Assembly: GCF_022814725.1 (NCBI RefSeq)
Contig: NZ_CP093442.1
Span: 1,674,001-1,738,000, forward strand
Direction: 5' to 3'
Source: Bdellovibrio reynosensis
GTDB taxonomy: Bacteria; Bdellovibrionota; Bdellovibrionia; Bdellovibrionales; Bdellovibrionaceae
Length of the DNA: 64,000 nt
Positions 25,956 to 34,267 of this stretch are shown piece after piece (the first letter of the stretch is position 1; every line of letters begins with the position of its first letter). The notes beneath the pieces were generated by a model, which saw only the letters and a list, made by a program, of their open reading frames with translations, ran no database searches and had not been told where the DNA came from. A program made the translations under genes and the position numbers.

Positions 25956-26147
25956 GGATTGACGAGAAGGGTCCATATGCAAGGCGGAAGCCTCTTCCCG
26001 CAGCGCAGGCGTAGCAGCGCTACGTCGGAGAGAAGCGAAAGACCGCACAACGCACAAAAATGCCATGATGGCATTTTTGCGCGCCAGCCCCGCAAGGGGT
26101 TGAAGGCAGGAGCCTTCAACAGTCAGATGGGCCCTTATCGGCGATCC
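25956..26147. repeat. Structured intergenic repeat, family B copy 2
   Basis: Outer arms 25956-25976 and 26127-26147 pair over about 21 bp with a few mismatches. Next to the copy at 19878-20002, the innermost arm bases differ on both sides in a compensating way (ACGGTGCA/TGCGCCGT there, AGGGTCCAT/ATGGGCCCT here). The central block GAAGCGAAAGACCGCACAAC is shared. This copy has extra hairpins: AAAAATGCCATGATGGCATT-type near 26055-26080 and GTTGAAGGC/GCCTTCAAC near 26099-26120. It lies between rlmL-like and the small secreted gene. Confidence 0.8.
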
Positions 26148-26151
26148 CCCC

Positions 26152-27276
26152 TTAGAACATCGAATACTTAAGGAATCTGCACTCAATATTACCATTGAAT
26201 ACAAAGTGCTTGCGAGTGGCTTTTAATTTCAAATCAGCCATCAACTCTTTGTTTCCTGAAAGGATCCAAGCATCCCAACCTTTGAAACGGTGTTTAAGCG
26301 TGAAGCTAAGATCACGATACACGTCACGAAGATTGTCTTCATCACCGATACGCGCTCCGTACGGAGGATTAACGATGATCAAACCTTTTTCCACAGGTGG
26401 TTCAACAGTTGCTACGGATTCTTTTTTGAACTCAATCACTTCGTCAACGCCAGCATTTCTAGCATTGTCTTTGGCATTCTTAATAACTTTGTTGTCGATA
26501 TCATATCCGTAGAATTTAAATTCCAACGTTTCTTTTTCAGCATCCAAAGCTTCTTGAACAACGTCGTCCCAAGCTTCTTTTTCAAAGCCTAAAAGATTTT
26601 GGAAACCAAAACGAGTGCGATTGATACCAGGAGCGATGTTCAAAGACATCATCGCTGCTTCAATCAAAAAAGTTCCAGAACCGCACATCAAATCCACGAT
26701 CGGAGTTTGCTGATCCCACTCAGAAAGTTTAATAAGACCCGCAGCTAAGTTTTCTTTTAACGGAGCTTCACCTACTTCTTTACGGTAGCCACGTTTAAAT
26801 AAGCTTTCGCCAGAAGTATCGATAGAAACGTTAAACATATTTTTCACGCAACGAACTTGAATGCGCAAAGCCGGGTTGTAATTATCAACGTCAGGGCGAA
26901 CACCGTACTTATCACGGAACTGGTCCACGATAGCGTCTTTGATTTTCATCGCAACGAAACGTTGGTCACGCATTTTTGAATCAGACACAGAAGCATCAAT
27001 TGAAATCGTCTGAGTCGGCTTAATGTACTTAGTGAAATCGTGCTTAAGAATGTTGTTATATAATTCGTCAGGCTCGTACGCCGTAAAGTCCAAAATCGGC
27101 TTTAAGATACGGCTTGCTAAACGAGAGTGCAGATTGGCTTTGTAACAACCTTTCCAGTTGCTATCAAAAGTAACTCCGCCGGCAGTCTTATCGACAACTT
27201 TAAGACCTAGTCCTTTAAGTTCGGCTTCAAGAGGTTCTACTAATCCGCGGGCTGTGGAGGCAAAAAAGATTGGCAT
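26152..27276 (-). CDS. THUMP-domain RNA N2-guanine methyltransferase (RlmL/YcbY N-terminal type)
   Basis: 374 residues. N-terminal ferredoxin-like/THUMP region (about 1-155) followed by the RlmL-type methyltransferase: VDLMCGSGTFLIEAA (motif I, about 195-209), GYDIDNKVI, and the catalytic IVNPPYGARIGDE (motif IV). It corresponds to the first half of E. coli RlmKL, which makes m2G2445 in 23S rRNA; the RlmK half is absent. The second ATG (27276) has AAAGG 6 nt upstream and is preferred over 27282. Confidence 0.88.
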   Translation of the reverse strand: MPIFFASTARGLVEPLEAELKGLGLKVVDKTAGGVTFDSNWKGCYKANLHSRLASRILKPILDFTAYEPDELYNNILKHDFTKYIKPTQTISIDASVSDSKMRDQRFVAMKIKDAIVDQFRDKYGVRPDVDNYNPALRIQVRCVKNMFNVSIDTSGESLFKRGYRKEVGEAPLKENLAAGLIKLSEWDQQTPIVDLMCGSGTFLIEAAMMSLNIAPGINRTRFGFQNLLGFEKEAWDDVVQEALDAEKETLEFKFYGYDIDNKVIKNAKDNARNAGVDEVIEFKKESVATVEPPVEKGLIIVNPPYGARIGDEDNLRDVYRDLSFTLKHRFKGWDAWILSGNKELMADLKLKATRKHFVFNGNIECRFLKYSMF

Positions 27277-27329
27277 GGGCATCCTTTCATTGGTTGAAAG
27301 AAGCCCAGTCCCAAAAACGCTAGGCTTCC

Positions 27330-29069
27330 CTATACTTCGCGATATTGTGGTCCACCGCCCCCTTCAGGAACGGTCCACTCGATATTTTCGAATGGGCACT
27401 TAATATCACAAGTTTTACAGTGAATACAGTTGGTATAATTGATTTGTAAGTCCTTCTTACCTGCCTCAACTTTTGACGGTACCATCTCGTACACGCTTGC
27501 TGGGCAGAAGTGGTTACATGGCGACTTATAGTTCGGCTCACACACCGTACGGCAAATATCCCCATCCTTCAAAATAAGGTGGTTCGGGGAATCTTCATCA
27601 TGCATAGTGCCCGTCATGTAAACGCTAGAAAGTTTATCAAAGAACAATTCGCCATCTGGTTTAGGCAGCTTATTGTCTTCATGCTCAAGACCGTAAGGAC
27701 CCCAAACGTCGACCACCTTCTCAGTCGTATCCGCATCGATATGCTCGATCTTCATGTTGTCTTTAAGACCACGGCCACCAGTCATTTCTTGCAAACCGAT
27801 TAAAGGCAAAGAGGCAAACATGCCTTTGCTTAATGTTTGGTGGAAGTTACGAACGCGGTAAAGCTCGTCTTTTACGTAACCAGCTTCAATGCGTTTTTCA
27901 TAACCTTGAGTCACTTCGGCAGTGAACTCACCACCTTTAAGAAGACCATCCATAATAGTTTCAGCTGCTTGCATACCTGACTTCATCGCCAAGTGAATAC
28001 CTTTAAGCTTCTGAACATCCACCATGCTTGCAGAATCACCGCAAACCATGAAGCCATCACCGTACAAGCGAGGCATTGAATACCAACCGCCCGCAGGAAG
28101 TGTCTTACCACCGTAAGCCACTACTTTACCGCCTTTAAGCATGCTTTGTAGGAACGGATGAGTTTTCAGTTTTTGCAATTCACGATGTGGATCCAACAAA
28201 GGATCGTTCGTATCCAAATAAGCCACAAGACCTAGGATGATTTTGTCACCTGGGATTGTGTAAATGAAAGTACCACCGATAGACTTAGAAAGTGGGAAAC
28301 CCAAAGTGTGAATCACTTGGCCCGCTTCCACAGTGCCCGGAGGCATTTGGATAATTTCTTTTACGCCTTCTTCAAATACTTCAGGATTTTTTCCAGCGCG
28401 AAGATTTAATTTCTTTTCAACTTGTTTGAATAAGGATCCGCGAGTTCCCTCTGCGAAGATCGTAACTTTTGATTTTAAAATCAAACCAGGTTCAAAGTTC
28501 GCTTTTGGTTTACCATTTTTATCACGGCCTTTATCGCCAGTACGAACTCCGACAATTTTATCACCTTCATACAACGCTTCTACAGCAGCAAAGCCAGGGA
28601 AGATATTGATCCCTTTTTCTTCACACTTAGAACCCAACCAGCGGTTGAATTTAGAAATTGAAGTGATGTAGTTCCCTTCGTTATGAAATGGCGGAGGAAC
28701 AATCGGAAGTTTAAAAGAAAAATCAGAACCTAGATAGTAAACCGCATCTTTTTTAACTTCAGTTTCAAGTGGTGCGCCTTCTTCCTTAAAATTAGGAATA
28801 AGTTCACGCAAAGCTTTTGGATTTAAAACCGCACCCGACAAGCTGTGGGCACCAACCTCAGAAGCTTTTTCAAGAACCACGATCATTTGCTCTGGAATTT
28901 GTTCGCCGGTTTTGCGACCCGCAGAAACATCTTCATTATGTTTTTGAATTTGGTTTTGCAAATGAAGGGCGCAAGATAAACCTGAAGATCCACCGCCGAC
29001 GATAAGAACATCAACGTCCATGGTTTCGCGGGTTACGCCTTCTGGTAGTTCAGTATACATTGTTGACAT
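27330..29069 (-). CDS. Electron transfer flavoprotein-ubiquinone oxidoreductase
   Basis: 579 residues. FAD-binding motif VDVLIVGGGSSGLSCAL near the N-terminus (about 22-38), ubiquinone/FAD domain through the middle (GAVLNPKALRELIPNF), and a C-terminal 4Fe-4S ferredoxin-like region (about 515-570; CPASVYE, CIHCKTCDIKCP). It passes electrons from ETF, reduced by acyl-CoA dehydrogenases, to the quinone pool at the inner membrane, fitting growth on fatty acids or amino acids. GGAGAG precedes the ATG by 8 nt. Confidence 0.95.
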   Translation of the reverse strand: MSTMYTELPEGVTRETMDVDVLIVGGGSSGLSCALHLQNQIQKHNEDVSAGRKTGEQIPEQMIVVLEKASEVGAHSLSGAVLNPKALRELIPNFKEEGAPLETEVKKDAVYYLGSDFSFKLPIVPPPFHNEGNYITSISKFNRWLGSKCEEKGINIFPGFAAVEALYEGDKIVGVRTGDKGRDKNGKPKANFEPGLILKSKVTIFAEGTRGSLFKQVEKKLNLRAGKNPEVFEEGVKEIIQMPPGTVEAGQVIHTLGFPLSKSIGGTFIYTIPGDKIILGLVAYLDTNDPLLDPHRELQKLKTHPFLQSMLKGGKVVAYGGKTLPAGGWYSMPRLYGDGFMVCGDSASMVDVQKLKGIHLAMKSGMQAAETIMDGLLKGGEFTAEVTQGYEKRIEAGYVKDELYRVRNFHQTLSKGMFASLPLIGLQEMTGGRGLKDNMKIEHIDADTTEKVVDVWGPYGLEHEDNKLPKPDGELFFDKLSSVYMTGTMHDEDSPNHLILKDGDICRTVCEPNYKSPCNHFCPASVYEMVPSKVEAGKKDLQINYTNCIHCKTCDIKCPFENIEWTVPEGGGGPQYREV

Positions 29070-29133
29070 AGGTATCTCTCCAAACTTAATTCTGCTTCAG
29101 TTCCGCGGGCCGCGCCCGCTGCACTCTGCGCGC

Positions 29134-29385
29134 CTATTCTTCAGCAGGTTCGTCTTCTTTAAGTTCTGCTTGCGGAGCCACTTTTCTAACAGGTGTAGAA
29201 ACTTGGGCCTGCACTTTCAGTTCTTCTTCATCTCTGCCACCGGGATAAAGACGTTTTTTTGCCTTCATCGCGATTTCAGCTTCTTTTGCTTCATCAAACG
29301 CGGGCTCAGAATTTTCTTCTTGCGACCACGCGTGCGGAACAACAGTAAAGACTAGCAGAAAAAATAATAAGAAAACTCGGATCAT
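29134..29385 (-). CDS. Small secreted acidic protein
   Basis: 83 residues. Signal peptide about 1-22 (ends HAWSQ), mature part short, charged and rich in Glu and Lys (EEELKVQAQV, ELKEDEPAEE). No family recognised. The start at 29385 is supported by GGGAG 7 nt upstream; the in-frame reading to 29430 is not. Confidence 0.62.
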   Translation of the reverse strand: MIRVFLLFFLLVFTVVPHAWSQEENSEPAFDEAKEAEIAMKAKKRLYPGGRDEEELKVQAQVSTPVRKVAPQAELKEDEPAEE

Positions 29386-29471
29386 AATCCAGCTCCCTAA
29401 CTGCGCATTTGCGCGCATAATAAAAGCCAATTGAGAAACTTGTCATTGAAATAGTGCAGGATTTCTAGACT

Positions 29472-30302
29472 TTAGGCAACTGGAAGACGGCGATGGGACT
29501 TCATCGGAATCTGCTGACGAACCTGAGCAATTCTTCCTCTAGAAAGTATCGCGATTGTCACACCTGGGCGAGACTCTTTAACTTGGGCAATAACAGCTCC
29601 CCAAGGGTCAATCACTGACGTGTGACCAAATGTATCTCTGGAACCTCCACGAACACCATGATGAGTTCCACCTTGAGCACTAGCTAAAACATAGGCCTGA
29701 CTTTCAATTGCGCGAGCACGCAAAAGCACTTCCCAATGCGCTTCTCCTGTTTTCACCAAGAACGCTGCAGGAATTAAAATCAAATCAGCATCCTGCTTAG
29801 CATAACGAGCAAAAAGCTCTGAAAAACGCAGATCATAACAAATTGATTCACCAATGCGCCAACCATCGACTTCAATCAAACTCGGTTTTTGCCCATGACT
29901 AAAAACATCGGATTCACGAATAGGCTTTTGCCCTTCAAGCTGAATATCGAACAAATGCATCTTCTGATATGTCGGGCGAACTTCACCTTCAGGAGTGATT
30001 AAGATTGAAGAGTTAAATAAAACCCCATCAACCAAAAGCGGGACCGAACCTAAATGCAAATGAGTCTTATATTGTTTTGCTAAAGAAGAAAGTTGCGCAA
30101 ATGCAGAGTGAGAAAGGTCAAAACCATTGATCGGCTCCCCTTCTTTCACTCTCATATATAGGCAATTTTCAGGAAAACAGACCAAGCGAGGTTGGTCTTT
30201 TTTAAAGGTCTCTTTTAGGAGTTCAGAAATTTGCTGCAAGTTTGCATCGACATCATCAACCGACGTCATCTGCACGGCTGCAACCACTAGTTCCGAACTC
30301 AT
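29472..30302 (-). CDS. Nitrilase-superfamily amidase (NIT1/NIT2-like)
   Basis: 276 residues. Carbon-nitrogen hydrolase with the Glu-Lys-Cys triad: Glu in VCFPENCLY (about 45), Lys in TYQKMHLFDI (about 112), Cys in GESICYDLRF (about 155). The KMHLFD and ICYDLRFSE motifs are typical of the NIT1 branch (deaminated glutathione amidase), a metabolite-repair enzyme; an omega-amidase role is the alternative. Its stop is followed by about 90 bp to the small secreted gene. Confidence 0.87.
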   Translation of the reverse strand: MSSELVVAAVQMTSVDDVDANLQQISELLKETFKKDQPRLVCFPENCLYMRVKEGEPINGFDLSHSAFAQLSSLAKQYKTHLHLGSVPLLVDGVLFNSSILITPEGEVRPTYQKMHLFDIQLEGQKPIRESDVFSHGQKPSLIEVDGWRIGESICYDLRFSELFARYAKQDADLILIPAAFLVKTGEAHWEVLLRARAIESQAYVLASAQGGTHHGVRGGSRDTFGHTSVIDPWGAVIAQVKESRPGVTIAILSRGRIAQVRQQIPMKSHRRLPVA

Positions 30303-30307
30303 AAGAT

Positions 30308-30658
30308 TTACTCCGCGGCGTCTAATTGAAGCGTTGAGGTTCTTGCCTCTTTCACTTCACGACAATTCCATTTTGCTTCTTCAAGATTTTTTCTAACGTT
30401 AGAAACAAACTCAACACAAGAATCAACATTCTGTCCAGAGCCGATTGTTTCATCAACGCCTTGCTTAGTGTAAATAGCACGACATTTTTCGTCTTTGCCC
30501 ATTTCCACACGCAGAGTTCTTACGGTTTTATTGTTCTTGCACAGAACTAGAGAGTCACCAATGTCAGCGTTCGCTAACGACGAAAAAAAAAGCACTGTTA
30601 ACGCCGTCGCGCACAGTGCTTTTATGTTTTTTTCTGCTGAGATTTGGTCCCGTTTCAA
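30308..30658 (-). CDS. Small secreted cysteine-containing protein
   Basis: 116 residues from a TTG start at 30658, chosen because AAGAGGAG lies 7 nt upstream; a TTG 21 nt further up is possible. Signal peptide to about residue 31 (LANA), then a mature domain of ~85 residues with four cysteines (LCKNNK, EKCRAIY, DSCVEF, WNCREV), enough for two disulfides. No family recognised. It ends 5 nt before the amidase start and is probably co-transcribed with it. Confidence 0.65.
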   Translation of the reverse strand: MKRDQISAEKNIKALCATALTVLFFSSLANADIGDSLVLCKNNKTVRTLRVEMGKDEKCRAIYTKQGVDETIGSGQNVDSCVEFVSNVRKNLEEAKWNCREVKEARTSTLQLDAAE

Positions 30659-30822
30659 GCTGCATCTCCTCTTTAACAAGTTGGAAGAATTTAAAAATCC
30701 TAGCTCAACTTTGATTTTACGCAGCTATGTATGAGACTAAAACGAAGAGATGGACTTAAGGACCAAAATTAGACTTAGTCATAGGCAAAGTTTGCCGGCT
30801 GACCAAGTCTAATATCTACATA

Positions 30823-31083
30823 CTAAGCAGACTTAGATTTAGTAGCTTTTTTAGAAGTCTTTTTTTCTTTAGTAGCAGCTTCAACTAGTTTCACGTTTGA
30901 ATAGTTGATGAAGCCTTCTTTTTTCAAAAGACCGTCTTTTTTATCATAGTGTGTTTGAACTTTCACACCTTGAACTTTTACTAACATATTTTTAGCGTCT
31001 ACAGCCAAAACAGAACCTTTTTTGCCCTTATCAGAGCCAGTGATAACTTGAACAGTCGCACCTTTTTTTACTTTTAATTTCAT
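30823..31083 (-). CDS. rplX: Ribosomal protein L24 (or L24-like KOW protein)
   Basis: 86 residues. KOW motif GATVQVITGSDKGKKGSVLA near the N-terminus, then KVQGVKVQTHYDKKDG and a Lys-rich tail (KEKKTSKKATKSKSA). It looks like uL24 but is shorter than usual (about 100-105), lacking most of the C-terminal part. It sits 13 nt after rpmB and away from any S10/spc operon, which is an unusual place for the main L24 gene; a second copy may exist elsewhere. Confidence 0.83.
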   Translation of the reverse strand: MKLKVKKGATVQVITGSDKGKKGSVLAVDAKNMLVKVQGVKVQTHYDKKDGLLKKEGFINYSNVKLVEAATKEKKTSKKATKSKSA

Positions 31084-31096
31084 GACGGCCTCTTAC

Positions 31097-31384
31097 TTAT
31101 TTCTTAGTGCTGATTTTCTTTTTAATTCTAGATTTTACTGCTGCAGCTCTTTTTGAAAGCTTAGAGTCATCAGAATTAAGAAGGTAGTTATCAAAACCGC
31201 CAACGTGTTCCATATCACGGATAGCGCTGGTCGCGATTTGCAATCTCACCATTTGGTTCAAAACGCGGCTAAATATGCGTTTCTTTTGAACATTTGGTTG
31301 AGCTGTTGATTTTGTTTTAATATTAGAGTGGGACACCAAGTTCTTAACAACTGGGCCTTTTCCGGTAATTTCGCATCTGCTCAT
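31097..31384 (-). CDS. rpmB: Ribosomal protein L28
   Basis: 95 residues. Family landmarks: MSRCEITGKGPVVKNLVSHSN start, and the TSAIRDMEHVGGFDNYLL region, plus a basic end. It is a little longer than E. coli bL28 (78). First gene of a two-gene unit with rplX, divergent from rpsR, so a ribosomal promoter region lies at 31385-31565. Confidence 0.92.
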   Translation of the reverse strand: MSRCEITGKGPVVKNLVSHSNIKTKSTAQPNVQKKRIFSRVLNQMVRLQIATSAIRDMEHVGGFDNYLLNSDDSKLSKRAAAVKSRIKKKISTKK

Positions 31385-31565
31385 ACTAAGCTCCTCTGGC
31401 TCTCTTAACTAGCTACAAGTCTGGGTCTACAACGCACGAAAACTTAATATGGGCGCCGCAAACAAGAAACAACCATATAAGTTAAAAAGACACTTGATGG
31501 CAACTCTTTTTTCTTGTACACACATTAACTCGCTAACCAACAGGAAATCGAAAGAGGACAGTTCC

Positions 31566-31835
31566 ATGAAAAAAACTACTCGTAGCAAATACAGACAAGA
31601 ATTCTCAGGCGACCACGTTTTTGATTACAAAGATCCGGCATCTTTGACTCGTTTCATCGGCGACGGCGGTAAAATCACTCCATCTCGCATCTCTAAATTA
31701 TCAGTAGCTCAACAAAAAAGAGTTGCAGCTGCAGTTAAAAAGTCTCGCAACCTAGCTTTATTGCCTTCTGGTTCAGACGCTTTTGACAATTTCCACAGAG
31801 CTGAAGCTATCTCTCCAGTTCCATTCGAGATCTAA
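31566..31835 (+). CDS. rpsR: Ribosomal protein S18
   Basis: 89 residues. The bS18 core is clear: FDYKDPASLTRFIGDGGKIT, SRISKLSVAQQKRVAAAVKK and SRNLALLP. About 20 extra C-terminal residues (SGSDAFDNFHRAEAISPVPF) extend beyond the usual end. The ATG at 31566 has GAGGACAG upstream; the longer reading to 31449 has no site. It is not next to rpsF or rplI, its usual partners. A terminator follows. Confidence 0.93.
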   Translation: MKKTTRSKYRQEFSGDHVFDYKDPASLTRFIGDGGKITPSRISKLSVAQQKRVAAAVKKSRNLALLPSGSDAFDNFHRAEAISPVPFEI

Positions 31836-31874
31836 TAACGATCTTAAATCGATCTAGATTTCCTGAAGGATAGA

Positions 31875-31901
31875 AAAAGCCGGTTGAAAAACCGGCTTTT
31901 T
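31875..31901. terminator. Rho-independent terminator
   Basis: 11-bp stem AAAAGCCGGTT / AACCGGCTTTT with a GAAA loop, usable on both strands, between rpsR and the convergent membrane-protein gene. Confidence 0.92.
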
Positions 31902-31913
31902 GCATTTTAAAAG

Positions 31914-32354
31914 CTATCCAATCTTATTTAAACGTTTTCGCCCGGATTGACGACGAAGTTTAAACCACACCCCTGCCGTAAAACCCATCATCACGATGTA
32001 ACTTTTACTCGACCACTGATGTAAGCTCGGACCCGAAATCCCAATAAACGAAAGTTGATCAAAGGGAACTCCCCAGTTGGCAAGTCTCAGCCCCAAAATA
32101 GGTAAGGCAAATAAAGTCCAAAACTGCAAAACGGCGACGAACCAATAAAATTGCTCTAGGCCCGCCCCTCTATATTCAAGCACCATCATTCCTAAAGGCA
32201 GCCCCACAAATAGGAAGCCGGCAGTCGTTGCCGCAATCTGACGATCGGGAATAAACCTGAAAATCACCATCACTAAAACGATGACGACAAGCTCTGCGAT
32301 TAAATAATAAAGAAATCTATTTCGTCCCATATCCAAGAAGCTAGTCCAACCCAT
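31914..32354 (-). CDS. Small membrane protein of unknown function
   Basis: 146 residues, with four hydrophobic segments (near 18-38, 43-60, 68-90 and 113-130) and a basic C-terminus (FKLRRQSGRKRLNKIG). The start is uncertain: ATG at 32354 or 32330, neither with a good ribosome site. No family recognised. Confidence 0.6.
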   Translation of the reverse strand: MGWTSFLDMGRNRFLYYLIAELVVIVLVMVIFRFIPDRQIAATTAGFLFVGLPLGMMVLEYRGAGLEQFYWFVAVLQFWTLFALPILGLRLANWGVPFDQLSFIGISGPSLHQWSSKSYIVMMGFTAGVWFKLRRQSGRKRLNKIG

Positions 32355-32466
32355 AGGACAACTCAAGCCCAAACCCTTTTATATTTGATTTGAAGGCGGC
32401 ATGGCCGAGCACCGGCCTTGCAATAGTGTCTATTCGTCTTATTTATTTTTTAAAAGGAATACTGAA

Positions 32467-32676
32467 ATGATCTCTCAAAACGAACTTAATAACTTGAAAC
32501 TGCAATCTTCACTTAGCGATTTCGGCTTAAACCCTTACGAGTGGAGCTTAGAAAGAATCCACTCGTTGGCTTATCTACTAATCAACAATGTAGATGAGAA
32601 TTTCAAACTGTACGGACACCTTGAATACAGAGAGCAAAAGCCAAAATGGAAAGAGATGGAAATTCTGTCTCTTTAA
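32467..32676 (+). CDS. Small protein of unknown function
   Basis: 69 residues, soluble and slightly acidic (SQNELNNLKLQSSLSDFGLN, ending WKEMEILSL). The ATG at 32467 has AAAAGGAA 8 nt upstream, which supports translation. No domain recognised. It overlaps the end of the convergent 220-residue gene by 4 nt. Confidence 0.65.
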   Translation: MISQNELNNLKLQSSLSDFGLNPYEWSLERIHSLAYLLINNVDENFKLYGHLEYREQKPKWKEMEILSL

Positions 32677-33335
32677 AAAGAATCACAGCGTACGGAAAAC
32701 AGGCTGCGATTCCAGATATCTTGCTCTGACAATAGATCTTTAGCTTTTTTGGGCTCTACAGCTACGGCTGTAGGGTCGGTAGAAATCTCTAACTCTTCCC
32801 CCGGAAGTTTTGCAGAGATTCGTTGACGAAGTGCCACCCAGCCGTCTTCGCCATTCGCGCGAAGATATACGCCACGGAGACGACAGAAAATTGCGATCTC
32901 CGCCTCTGACATCCATCCGAATCTTTCCAAACCCGGTTCTGGGGGCTTCGTCCCCCAGGCTAGTCTTACCATCAACTCAATGCCATCATTCATAGCTGAC
33001 TTAACTTCACCAATGTTGAAAACCTGATTGGTGCAATCGGTAGAGGATTTGCCGATATCATCTGCAACTTTTTTAAGCACCATGAAGTACTCATAACAAG
33101 AGCCTGCACTGTTTCCCAACTGACAAGCTTCTTTAGCTCGCACAATCACCGGAGGAATTTTTGCCTTCTTCACCGTGGTCGAAAAAATGTTTCCTTGCTG
33201 CAGTTCCTTAAAAGTTGCTGCCTGCGTATCACAAACTGTATGTGGCGGACTGATTAACATGAACACACCAATGCCCACTAATATGGCTAAAAATGCGAGA
33301 ACGGGCTTCGGCAGAGAGTTAATGAAGTTTTCCAT
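32673..33335 (-). CDS. Membrane-anchored secreted protein of unknown function
   Basis: 220 residues. One N-terminal transmembrane helix (about 11-29), then an outward-facing domain with cysteines at CDTQAA, EACQLG, SCYEYF, DCTNQV, FCRLRG and VRCDSF, suggesting disulfides. No family recognised. It is the last gene before tRNA-Pro and the island. Confidence 0.65.
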   Translation of the reverse strand: MENFINSLPKPVLAFLAILVGIGVFMLISPPHTVCDTQAATFKELQQGNIFSTTVKKAKIPPVIVRAKEACQLGNSAGSCYEYFMVLKKVADDIGKSSTDCTNQVFNIGEVKSAMNDGIELMVRLAWGTKPPEPGLERFGWMSEAEIAIFCRLRGVYLRANGEDGWVALRQRISAKLPGEELEISTDPTAVAVEPKKAKDLLSEQDIWNRSLFSVRCDSF

Positions 33336-33377
33336 GAAAAAAAGTATAGCTTCTGATGTGCGTTATTATCTAGAGAT

Positions 33378-33407
33378 TTGACAACAGGCCCATCTTTTAT
33401 TTATTGT
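33378..33407 (+). promoter_or_regulatory. Probable sigma-70 promoter of tRNA-Pro
   Basis: Perfect -35 TTGACA (33378-33383), an 18-nt spacer and -10 TATTGT (33402-33407), ending 11 nt before the mature tRNA 5' end. Confidence 0.65.
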
Positions 33408-33418
33408 CCTGGCCTTGT

Positions 33419-33495
<77 letters not shown>

Positions 33496-33636
33496 TTTTC
33501 TAACCTACTTTAGGTTCTCTTCTCTAAAATAAGCACAACAGACATCGATTTTAAAAATACGCAGGTTAGGTCCGAACCACGTTAAACGCAGTTAACCTCA
33601 TTCAAATTCGTAAAAATATATAAAAAAAGTGATCTT

Positions 33637-33669
33637 AATGTCCCAAACATACCCTTTGCTCGGCATAGG
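33637..33669 (+). promoter_or_regulatory. Two-block promoter motif upstream of the sigma/XRE/peptidase operon
   Basis: AATGTCCCAAA (33637-33647), 10 nt, then GCTCGGCATAGG (33658-33669), ending 21 nt before the sigma-factor start codon. The same two blocks with exactly the same spacing occur at 35782-35814. The layout fits a -35/-10 pair of an alternative sigma factor. There is no dyad symmetry, which argues against a repressor operator. Confidence 0.72.
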
Positions 33670-33690
33670 TAGTATTTAAGAGGGATATTA

Positions 33691-34266
33691 ATGAAAGAAC
33701 GTAACATCCATTTACTAGAAAAAACGGCCACGCCACAAAGTTACGCCTCTAGCGAGGAAGTGGAGTTCGCCGTTCGAGCACTAACACCAGGTGATCGCAA
33801 AAAACTTCTGCTTTCAGCGCGGTTCTGGTGGCGAAAGTTTGGCCTGCACTACTCTGAACTCCAGCCCGAGGACCTCTTACAAGAAGCAGTCTGTCGCGCA
33901 CTAAGTGGAGATAGAAAGTGGCCCAAGCACGTCTCCTTTATCAAGTTCATTAGCCAGACAATCAAAAGTATTGCTGGCCACCACCGCACAAGCAGAGAGT
34001 CTGAGCTAGATCGAATCAACCAAAAGATCACTGACGGATCAAGCGATCAAGACTCTAAGATTGACGCTGCCGCTGAAGTTGAAAAGATTCGTATCTTTTT
34101 TGGTGAAGACACTCAAGGTTTTGAAGTTCTAAAGTTGAAAGCTGAAGGACTTGATGGCGTAGAGATTATGGAAGCCCTCGAACTCGATGAAAAGGAATGG
34201 GAAACCGTTCGAAAGAGGGTTCAAAGAAAGGTCGCTAAATACATAGCAAGCAAAGAGGAGGAGTAA
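33691..34266 (+). CDS. ECF-like RNA polymerase sigma factor
   Basis: 191 residues. Region 2-like segment about 35-110: ARFWWRKFGLHYSELQPEDLLQEAVCRAL is the helical core, with KFISQTIKSIAGHHRTSRESE as the DNA-contact end. Region 4-like helix-turn-helix about 130-190 (FEVLKLKAEGLDGVEIMEAL, then WETVRKRVQRKVAKYIAS). Length and layout match small ECF-type factors. It is first in a tight operon with the XRE protein (1 nt gap) and peptidase (3 nt gap). The shared promoter motif upstream of this operon and of the ubiquitin-like operon makes it the likely activator of both. Confidence 0.8.
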   Translation: MKERNIHLLEKTATPQSYASSEEVEFAVRALTPGDRKKLLLSARFWWRKFGLHYSELQPEDLLQEAVCRALSGDRKWPKHVSFIKFISQTIKSIAGHHRTSRESELDRINQKITDGSSDQDSKIDAAAEVEKIRIFFGEDTQGFEVLKLKAEGLDGVEIMEALELDEKEWETVRKRVQRKVAKYIASKEEE

Positions 34267-34267
34267 A

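Noticed and set aside
25938-26204. N-terminal extension of the small secreted protein through family B copy 2
   Set aside because: The extension is repeat sequence; ATG at 25937 has a strong ribosome site followed by a signal peptide.
33637-33669. Shared motif considered as an XRE operator
   Set aside because: No dyad symmetry in either block, and the fixed gap and distance to the genes fit a sigma-factor promoter better, though not proven.
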